A stretch of DNA of 8,023 nt from an uncultured Clostridia bacterium (GTDB taxonomy: Bacteria; Bacillota; Clostridia; UBA1381), in assembly GCA_934454745.1 (NCBI GenBank), contig CAKSGP010000052.1:1-8023 (forward strand), written 5' to 3'. Each line of letters begins with the position of its first letter. The first letter of the stretch is position 1. The notes beneath the pieces were generated by a model. It saw only the letters and a list, made by a program, of their open reading frames with translations, was not told the DNA's origin and made no database searches. Below are positions 1-5,904 of this stretch, in pieces. The position numbers and the translations under genes were made by a program.

Positions 1-1324
1 AGCAACGGGCGGAGAGCTTGTTTGCGGTAATGCGGAGGCTTGTATAACTTCGATTACCACTGATTCAAGAAAAGCGGAGGAGGGTGTACTGTTTATCCCG
101 TTAAAGGGCGAAAAGGCTGACGGACATGACTATATAGATTCTGCCGCAGAACACGGTGCAATAACACTTACAGAGCATGATATAAAACCTGACGGCACTG
201 CCATAAGGGTAAAAAATACACGTATTGCACTTGGTGATATTGCAAGATATTACAAGATGAAATACCCAATAGCATCAGTGGCTATAACAGGAAGTGTGGG
301 AAAGACTACAACAAAGGATCTTGTATATTCGGTAATTTCACAAAAGTTTAAAACGCACAAAACCCCCAACAATTTTAATAACGATATTGGTGTTCCGCTG
401 ACGGTTTTTGGTATAGAAAAAGAGCATAATGCGGCAGTTATAGAGATGGGAATGAACCATTTTGGCGAGATTTCATATCTTTGCGATATTGTTCGACCCG
501 ATAATGCCATTATAACAAATATCGGAATGTCACATATAGAAAACCTGGGCTCTCAGGAGGGTATTTTTCGTTCAAAAATGGAGATAACCAAAGGTTTTAC
601 AGAGAATAACACATTAATTGTAAACGGTGACGATAAATTTTTAAAAACAATTAAAGATACAACCTATAAGGTGATAAAATTTGGTCTTAGTAGGGAGAAC
701 GATGTTTATGCAAAAGACATTGTAAATAAAGGTCTTATGGGTGTCACATTTACCGCAGTTTATAATGGCGGGGAATTCCCGTGTGAAATACGTCTGCCGG
801 GTGAGCATAATATTTATAACGCCTTAGCAGCTGTATCCATTGGTCTTAAAATGGGAATAGAGGAAGAGAAAATATCAGCGGGACTGCGTGATTGCGTATA
901 TACTTCGTCACGGCTTGAAATTAGCGAGCATAAGGGAATGGAGGTAATAAATGATTGCTATAACTCCTCTCCTGATTCTGTCCGTGCCGCACTTAAGGTA
1001 ATGGCAGGGACTACAAAATCAAGAAAGGTCGCAATATTAGGCGACATACTCGAAATGGGCGACTATGCACGGGATGCACATTTTGATTTGGGAAAATCCG
1101 TAAAGGAGCTTGGTATTGATTTTCTTATCACTGCAGGCGAAAACGCTTCCTTAATTGCAGAGGGTGCAAAAGCTTCAGGACTTTCTCAAGTTGTTTCATT
1201 CAACACAACAGATGAGCTTAAAGGGCATATTAAAAATCTTGTAAAAAGCGGTGATTGCATACTTGTTAAAGCATCACACGGAATGAATTTTTACAAAATA
1301 ACAGAGGAAATTAAATCTATGTAA
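1..1324 (+). CDS. murF: MurF, UDP-MurNAc-tripeptide:D-Ala-D-Ala ligase (5' partial)
   Basis: This cytoplasmic Mur ligase uses ATP to add D-Ala-D-Ala to UDP-MurNAc-tripeptide, the last soluble step before lipid I. The frame is open from base 2, giving 440 visible residues. The first ATG, at 257, is internal, because a typical MurF N-terminal domain precedes it: TDSRK at visible residues 20-24, then a V-LFIPLKG-KADGHDYI-type stretch. By comparison with the family (about 450-460 residues) roughly 12-15 residues are missing at the left edge. Motifs follow in Mur ligase order: Walker A GSVGKTT (bases 290-310), TPNNFNNDIG, IEMGMNHFGEI, HNIYNALAAV in the central domain, then NDCYNSSPDS and AILGDILEMGD in the C-terminal domain. 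The end, KASHGMNF, is a variant of the usual K-S-RGM motif. The neighbour is mraY, whose product uses the MurF product. The identification is firm; MurE or MurC is unlikely given the D-YN-SP-S and GD-EMG pattern. Confidence 0.96.
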   Translation, partial: ATGGELVCGNAEACITSITTDSRKAEEGVLFIPLKGEKADGHDYIDSAAEHGAITLTEHDIKPDGTAIRVKNTRIALGDIARYYKMKYPIASVAITGSVGKTTTKDLVYSVISQKFKTHKTPNNFNNDIGVPLTVFGIEKEHNAAVIEMGMNHFGEISYLCDIVRPDNAIITNIGMSHIENLGSQEGIFRSKMEITKGFTENNTLIVNGDDKFLKTIKDTTYKVIKFGLSRENDVYAKDIVNKGLMGVTFTAVYNGGEFPCEIRLPGEHNIYNALAAVSIGLKMGIEEEKISAGLRDCVYTSSRLEISEHKGMEVINDCYNSSPDSVRAALKVMAGTTKSRKVAILGDILEMGDYARDAHFDLGKSVKELGIDFLITAGENASLIAEGAKASGLSQVVSFNTTDELKGHIKNLVKSGDCILVKASHGMNFYKITEEIKSM

Positions 1325-1331
1325 GGATAGC

Positions 1332-1349
1332 TTGCCGTACAGACGGCAG
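1332..1349 (+). promoter_or_regulatory. Small hairpin in the murF-mraY gap
   Basis: A short perfect inverted repeat lies here: TTGCCGT pairs with ACGGCAG around a four-base ACAG loop, giving seven pairs with one terminal G-T wobble. It ends three bases before the GGAG ribosome site of mraY. No T run follows, so it is not a standard terminator. It could slightly modulate mraY translation or mRNA stability, or be chance. Any function is inference. Confidence 0.3.
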
Positions 1350-1352
1350 ATT

Positions 1353-1356
1353 GGAG
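1353..1356 (+). promoter_or_regulatory. Ribosome binding site that sets the mraY start
   Basis: GGAG lies six bases before the ATG at 1363, which is ideal spacing. An in-frame TTG at 1351 would start upstream of, and overlap, this site and has no Shine-Dalgarno sequence at the right distance. The ATG at 1363 is therefore the likely start. Confidence 0.75.
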
Positions 1357-1362
1357 ATTACG

Positions 1363-2382
1363 ATGAAAGAATTTTTAGGAGCAAATATGCTGTCATTAGT
1401 GCTTGCATTTGCATTGACTGCAATATTAGGACCTATGTTTATAAACTGGTTACATAAGCTCAAATACGGTCAGGAAATCCGCGAGGAGGGCCCGGCATGG
1501 CATCAGAAAAAATCCGGCACACCTACTATGGGCGGCATTATGTTTATAACAGGAATCTGTGTATCGGTAGTTATAAATATTGTGATAACCTCTATAATGG
1601 GGAATATGAGCAGTGAGGTGTTAAAAGCACTTGTTTTGTTTGCAACATCATTAGGTTTTGGTGCAATAGGCTTTGTTGATGATTATATAAAGGTAGTTAA
1701 AAAGCGAAACCTTGGACTTACTGCAATACAGAAATTCTTGCTTCAGCTATTGTTTTCAGGTGCATATATTATAATTACGTATTTTATGGGACTGTTAAAT
1801 ACAACAGTTATTATTCCATTTATTAAATATGCAGTAGAACTTCCTATGTGGATTTATGTGCCCTTTGTTATGTTTGTTGTTGTAGGAACTGTAAATGCGG
1901 TAAATCTTACAGATGGTCTTGACGGGCTTGCATCAAGCGTAACAGTTATAACATCGCTGTTCTTTGCGGTTTACGCATATTTTTGCACCGTATCCCAACA
2001 GCTTGGCGTAAGCATATTTGCAATGGCAATAGTGGGCGGACTTCTCGGATTTTTGATATATAATAAGTATCCGGCAAAGGTGTTTATGGGTGATACAGGC
2101 TCACTATTTTTAGGCGGGGCAATAGCTCTTATGGCAGTAGACTTGAATATGCAAATTTACCTTATTATAGTAGGATTTGTCTATTTTGCGGAAACTCTTT
2201 CTGTAATTATGCAGACGGCGTATTTTAAATATACGAAAAAGAAATACGGCGAGGGCAGAAGAATCTTTAAGATGACTCCCATTCATCATCATTTTGAGAT
2301 GATTGGCTGGAAGGAAACTAAAATAGTCAAGGTATTCTCACTTGCTACTTTGATTTTATGTTCGATTGCATTTTTTTCATAA
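1363..2382 (+). CDS. mraY: MraY, phospho-MurNAc-pentapeptide transferase
   Basis: This polytopic membrane enzyme transfers phospho-MurNAc-pentapeptide from UDP to undecaprenyl phosphate, making lipid I on the inner face of the membrane. The predicted protein has 339 residues from the ATG preferred over an in-frame TTG twelve bases upstream; family lengths are about 320-360. Around ten hydrophobic segments alternate with conserved loops. Visible motifs are WHQKKSGTPTMGG (residues 46-58), the Mg-binding aspartate pair in FVDDYIK (D106, D107), NLTDGLDGLA (D184, D187), the catalytic-region FMGDTGS (D244), and the MraY-specific PIHHHFE triad (H308-H310). PIHHHFE separates MraY from the related WecA/TagO enzymes, which lack it. 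It sits 38 bases after murF and 19 before the SEDS gene. In most Firmicutes murD would come next; here it does not. No damage or unusual composition is seen. Confidence 0.97.
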   Translation: MKEFLGANMLSLVLAFALTAILGPMFINWLHKLKYGQEIREEGPAWHQKKSGTPTMGGIMFITGICVSVVINIVITSIMGNMSSEVLKALVLFATSLGFGAIGFVDDYIKVVKKRNLGLTAIQKFLLQLLFSGAYIIITYFMGLLNTTVIIPFIKYAVELPMWIYVPFVMFVVVGTVNAVNLTDGLDGLASSVTVITSLFFAVYAYFCTVSQQLGVSIFAMAIVGGLLGFLIYNKYPAKVFMGDTGSLFLGGAIALMAVDLNMQIYLIIVGFVYFAETLSVIMQTAYFKYTKKKYGEGRRIFKMTPIHHHFEMIGWKETKIVKVFSLATLILCSIAFFS

Positions 2383-2401
2383 ATTCTGAAAGGAGCCGTT
2401 T

Positions 2402-3682
2402 ATGGCACAGACACGAAATACAGGCGGAACGCGCCGTGTACAAACATCCAGCCGTTCTGCGACGGCAAATTCCGGCAGAAGTACTGCCAATTACAGAAAA
2501 CCGCCTCAAAAAAAACAACCTCAAAAAACGCAGACAGTAAGGCGGACACCGAAAAAGGCATCAAAGGTGTCGGAGATAAAGGATAAATTTCTGAATATGG
2601 GAGAAATGGACTATACACTGCTATTTATCATAATACTTGTTGTGGTAGTGGGACTTATAGTTCTCCTTTCTGCATCAGCACCGTCAGGCAAACGTATACA
2701 TGACGATTCCTATTATTATTTTAAACGTCAGTTAGTGTTTGCTGTATTCGGCTTTGTGGGAATGATTATGATTTCTACTGTTGATTTAGAAAAATACATA
2801 CCTCTTGTTCCGAAAGCATTCTGGATATGCGTGCTGTTGCTTGTTCTTGTTCTCATACCGGGGGTAGGTGTTGAGGCTAACGGTGCGAGACGGTGGCTTA
2901 ACATCCCCTTTATACAGCTTCAGCCCTCTGAGCTTATGAAGCCTGCGATTGCTATGTACATAGCATACCTTGTTAAAATACAGCTTATTGATTTAAAAAA
3001 GTACAAAAGCAATCTTGTATGTGCCGGAATAATAGGTATTGTTGCATTGCTTTTGATGCTTGAAACACATCTTAGCGGTACAATTGTTATTGTGGGTATT
3101 GCAGTATGTGTTATGATAGCTGGCGGAACACCCACAAAGCCGATTATTTTAGGCGGGATCGCCTTGTTTGTGATTATGTTTATATACCTGCAGTTTGATG
3201 ATGTGCGTATGGCACGAGTTACATCATTGTTTGACCCATTTGCTGATGCAAGAGGCGCAGGTTATCAGATTTCACAGAGTATATATTCAATAGGCTCAGG
3301 CAGGATTTTCGGTCTGGGACTTGGTGAGAGTGTTCAGAAATACTCAAACCTTCCCGAACCATACAATGACTTTATATTTGCAATAATATGCGAGGAGCTT
3401 GGCTTTGTAGGAGCGACAATAATTGTGCTTTTATTTGTTGCATTGTTTTTGCGTGCAATCCGTGTTGCAATTAATGCACCCGATACCTGGTCCTCTCTTG
3501 TTTGTGTAGGAATTGCCTCACAGCTGGGTATCCAGACGATTTTGAATATGGGTGTTGCAACGTCATTGATACCTAATACAGGTGTATCACTGCCCTTTTT
3601 CAGCTACGGCGGTACATCAATTATGACACTTTTGCTTGAAATGGGTATATTGCTTAACGTTTCAAGGCGTGCTGTGAAATAA
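2402..3682 (+). CDS. ftsW: FtsW/SpoVE-type SEDS peptidoglycan glycosyltransferase
   Basis: This SEDS-family membrane protein (426 residues) polymerises lipid II into glycan strands together with a class B PBP, at the division septum (FtsW) or in the spore cortex (SpoVE). The ATG follows a strong AAAGGAG site by six bases. Residues 1-68 form a hydrophilic tail rich in Lys, Arg, Gln, Ser and Thr, unusually long for the family; about ten membrane segments start near residue 70. SEDS signatures are NGARRWLNIP (160-169), LQPSELMK (173-180), GYQISQS (287-293), LPEPYNDFIFAIICEELG (317-334) with the presumed catalytic D323 (equivalent to E. coli FtsW D297), and PNTGVSLPFFSYGGTS (391-406). The usual PDLGT-like loop reads ETHLSGT (221-227). 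Its place between mraY and murG points to FtsW/SpoVE rather than RodA. FtsW and SpoVE cannot be told apart from this window alone. Confidence 0.93.
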   Translation: MAQTRNTGGTRRVQTSSRSATANSGRSTANYRKPPQKKQPQKTQTVRRTPKKASKVSEIKDKFLNMGEMDYTLLFIIILVVVVGLIVLLSASAPSGKRIHDDSYYYFKRQLVFAVFGFVGMIMISTVDLEKYIPLVPKAFWICVLLLVLVLIPGVGVEANGARRWLNIPFIQLQPSELMKPAIAMYIAYLVKIQLIDLKKYKSNLVCAGIIGIVALLLMLETHLSGTIVIVGIAVCVMIAGGTPTKPIILGGIALFVIMFIYLQFDDVRMARVTSLFDPFADARGAGYQISQSIYSIGSGRIFGLGLGESVQKYSNLPEPYNDFIFAIICEELGFVGATIIVLLFVALFLRAIRVAINAPDTWSSLVCVGIASQLGIQTILNMGVATSLIPNTGVSLPFFSYGGTSIMTLLLEMGILLNVSRRAVK

Positions 3683-3704
3683 AAGACTGAAAGGAATAAT
3701 AAAT

Positions 3705-4808
3705 ATGAGAGTAATATTTGCCGGCGGCGGTACAGGCGGACATATAAACCCTGCAATCTCCATTGCAGACTATGCAAAATCACAGGACAGCGAATTTTCT
3801 GCACTTTTTATAGGAACAGAGCGTGGTCTTGAAAGTAAGCTTGTTCCGAAATCTGGATACGATATTAAATATATTGACATAGCCGGATTTGATCGTAAAA
3901 ACCTTTTAAAAAACATATCGGTAGTAAAAAAGCTTATAAAATCAAGAATAGACTGCCGTAGGATAATACGTGATTTTAAGCCTGATTGTGTAGTATGTAC
4001 CGGCGGATATGTCAGCGGCCCCGTAATTATGGCGGCGGCAAAGGAGGGTGTACCATCTCTTATTCACGAGCAGAATGTGTATCCGGGACTTACCGTTAAA
4101 GGCTCCGAAAAGTACGTTGATTATCTTGCAGTAAGCTTTGATGAAACAGTAAACCTTATGAATGAAAAGAGAAAATGCGTTGTTACGGGAAATCCTATAC
4201 GTACACAAATTCTTGATGCGAAAAAGGATGTCGCACGAAAAAAGCTTGGTATAGATAAACCCTTTGTACTTGTATTCGGAGGAAGTCTTGGTGCAAAAAA
4301 AATTAATGATACTATGCTTGAGGTTATACCCATGCTTAAGAAAAAAGGCGGTATAAAGCTGATGTTCGGTACAGGCGACCGTAATTATGACACAGTAAAA
4401 GCCGCGGCAAACGCTTTGGGTGTTTCGGATAATGACAGTGATATAGAAATTGTTCCGTATATTGATAATATGGCAGAGGTTATGGCAGCGGCAGATATAG
4501 TAATAGCACGCTCAGGTGCAATAACCGTGTCCGAGCTTGCGGCGTTGGGGAAACCATCTATTTTAATTCCCTCGCCTAATGTTGTCCGTAATCATCAGGA
4601 GCAGAACGCACGTGAATTTGAAAAGAATAATGCGGCGGCAGTAATAACAGAAGCTGAACTTGACGGCGATGTTTTGTACAGTAAAATCGTTTCAATGATT
4701 GATGATGATGAGGTGCTTTCCCAAATGTCGGAGAACATTCTTAAAATGGCAAAAACAGATGCTTTGCCGCAAATTTATGAACTTATGATAAAAATGTCGG
4801 AGAAGTGA
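3705..4808 (+). CDS. murG: MurG, lipid II synthase (GlcNAc transferase)
   Basis: This peripheral membrane GT-B glycosyltransferase (family GT28) moves GlcNAc from UDP-GlcNAc onto lipid I to form lipid II. The predicted protein has 367 residues, near the usual 350-370. The ATG follows AAAGGA by nine bases. N-domain motifs are GGGTGGHINP (7-16), GGYVSGP (100-106) and HEQN (121-124), followed by GNPIR (162-166). C-domain motifs are GGSLGA (192-197, commonly GGSQGA), ARSGAITVSELAALGKP (268-284, nucleotide-sugar binding) and NHQEQNA (296-302). It lies 22 bases after the SEDS gene that uses its product. Its stop codon is only five bases from the next start, so the two are probably translationally coupled. 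The gene is intact and the call is secure. Confidence 0.97.
   Translation: MRVIFAGGGTGGHINPAISIADYAKSQDSEFSALFIGTERGLESKLVPKSGYDIKYIDIAGFDRKNLLKNISVVKKLIKSRIDCRRIIRDFKPDCVVCTGGYVSGPVIMAAAKEGVPSLIHEQNVYPGLTVKGSEKYVDYLAVSFDETVNLMNEKRKCVVTGNPIRTQILDAKKDVARKKLGIDKPFVLVFGGSLGAKKINDTMLEVIPMLKKKGGIKLMFGTGDRNYDTVKAAANALGVSDNDSDIEIVPYIDNMAEVMAAADIVIARSGAITVSELAALGKPSILIPSPNVVRNHQEQNAREFEKNNAAAVITEAELDGDVLYSKIVSMIDDDEVLSQMSENILKMAKTDALPQIYELMIKMSEK
4799..4808 (+). promoter_or_regulatory. Ribosome binding site for the TTG-started CapA gene, inside the murG end
   Basis: GGAGAAGTGA covers the last murG codons and its TGA stop. It resembles the anti-Shine-Dalgarno complement GGAGGTGAT, with GGAG eleven bases and GTGA five bases before the TTG at 4814. 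Together with the five-base gap this suggests reinitiation by ribosomes finishing murG. The non-optimal site and TTG start suggest lower translation than for the neighbours. Confidence 0.5.
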
Positions 4809-4813
4809 TATAA

Positions 4814-5878
4814 TTGAAAGGTGAAAAAATACTTGCAGCTTTGGCAGTATGCCTTATAGGAATAGGTATTATAGGCGGAAAAAATGCTACGGAGAAAAAG
4901 GATAGCGTTTTAGAGCCTGCAACAACCCCTACGCCAACTGCAGAGGCTGTCCGCACGATTTCTGTGACCACAACGGGAGATTGCACATTCGCAACAGATG
5001 ATAATGCAAGCCGTGAGCTTGGGTTTGTAAGCTATGCCCAGCGTTACGGAACAGATTGGTTCTTTGATAAAGTTCGTGATATTTTTGAGGAGGACGACCT
5101 GACAATAGTAAATTTTGAAGGAACTCTTTCAGACCGCGGCACACGAGAAATAAAGCAATTTGCGTTTCGGGGCGATCCGGAATATGTAAATGTACTGTCA
5201 AATTCAAGTGTCGAGGCGGCAAATCTTGCCAACAATCATAGTATGGATTACGGCGAAATTTCCCTTGTTGATACAAAAAAATACCTTGCCCAAAAGGACA
5301 TACTATATTGCAGGGGTAAGGAGGATGTTACAGTATCAGAGATAAACGGTATAAAGGTGGGACTTGTAGGTATAAACTACCTTAACGATACTATGCGTAC
5401 GGAACTTCGTGATGCAATAGAATTGGCAAAGAAAAAGGGAGCAGAGCTTATAATCCTTTCAATTCATTGGGGTGTAGAAAAAGCTACTGCACCAAACGAG
5501 GACCAGAAAAATGCGGCATATACTGCAATTGACTGCGGTGCAGACCTTGTAATCGGTACTCACCCTCACGTGTTACAGGGCTTTGAAAAATACAAGGGAA
5601 AATATATCTGTTACAGCCTTGGTAATTTTTCTTTTGGCGGTAATAATGCGCCGTCGGATATGGATACTGCTATATTCAGGCAGACTTTTACCTTTAGCGG
5701 TGATAAGCTAAAAGATGATGATAATATTATGATTATTCCCTGCAGAATTTCAAGTGCAGAGGGATATAATAATTATCAGCCAATACCGGCAACGGGGGCA
5801 AGCCGTGAGCGAATTATAGACCGTTTAACAAGCTATACTGAAGCTCTTGGGGATTTGGAATTAAAATTTGCAGATTAA
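4814..5878 (+). CDS. CapA-family (PGA_cap) membrane-anchored metallophosphatase-like protein
   Basis: The 354-residue protein starts at TTG; no in-frame ATG occurs until codon 145, which is inside the domain. Residues 6-21 form one hydrophobic segment (signal peptide or membrane anchor; no proper lipobox), then a Thr/Pro-rich linker (TTPTPT, 37-42), then an extracytoplasmic CapA domain from about residue 48. Motifs follow the family order: TGDC (54-57, D56), NFEGTLSD (100-107), ANNHSMDYG (139-147, H142), HWGVE (218-222), GTHPHVLQGFEKYKGK (248-263, H250 and H252) and YSLGNFSFG (267-275). The PGA_cap family belongs to the calcineurin-like phosphoesterase superfamily. The known relatives CapA and PgsA/YwtB take part in poly-gamma-glutamate capsule synthesis or export. 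No capB or capC partner is seen here. Its tight coupling to murG suggests an envelope role outside the membrane, but the substrate is unknown. Confidence 0.88.
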   Translation: MKGEKILAALAVCLIGIGIIGGKNATEKKDSVLEPATTPTPTAEAVRTISVTTTGDCTFATDDNASRELGFVSYAQRYGTDWFFDKVRDIFEEDDLTIVNFEGTLSDRGTREIKQFAFRGDPEYVNVLSNSSVEAANLANNHSMDYGEISLVDTKKYLAQKDILYCRGKEDVTVSEINGIKVGLVGINYLNDTMRTELRDAIELAKKKGAELIILSIHWGVEKATAPNEDQKNAAYTAIDCGADLVIGTHPHVLQGFEKYKGKYICYSLGNFSFGGNNAPSDMDTAIFRQTFTFSGDKLKDDDNIMIIPCRISSAEGYNNYQPIPATGASRERIIDRLTSYTEALGDLELKFAD

Positions 5879-5904
5879 TGATCTTAGACTACTGCGGAGG
5901 ATAA

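Noticed and set aside
257..1324. Complete murF starting at the ATG at 257
   Set aside because: The same frame is open back to base 2 and encodes a recognisable MurF N-terminal domain (TDSRK and following), so 257 is an internal methionine.
1351..1362. TTG start for mraY giving four extra residues
   Set aside because: The best ribosome site, GGAG at 1353-1356, overlaps this region and is correctly spaced only for the ATG at 1363.
1325..1362. Rho-independent terminator after murF
   Set aside because: The stem is short and followed by TTGGAG rather than a T run; transcription is expected to continue into mraY.
2358..2540. 60-codon + strand open frame bridging the mraY end and the ftsW start
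   Set aside because: It lies out of frame inside two strong genes and has no ribosome site or recognisable product.
4826..4861. Lipoprotein signal in the CapA protein (LAVC at residues 10-13)
   Set aside because: The residue before Cys is Val rather than Gly/Ala/Ser, and most of the hydrophobic segment follows the Cys, so a lipobox is not supported.
4929..5276. 115-codon open frame on the - strand opposite the CapA gene
   Set aside because: It has no ribosome site or family resemblance and lies wholly inside a well-supported gene with conserved motifs; it is a shadow.
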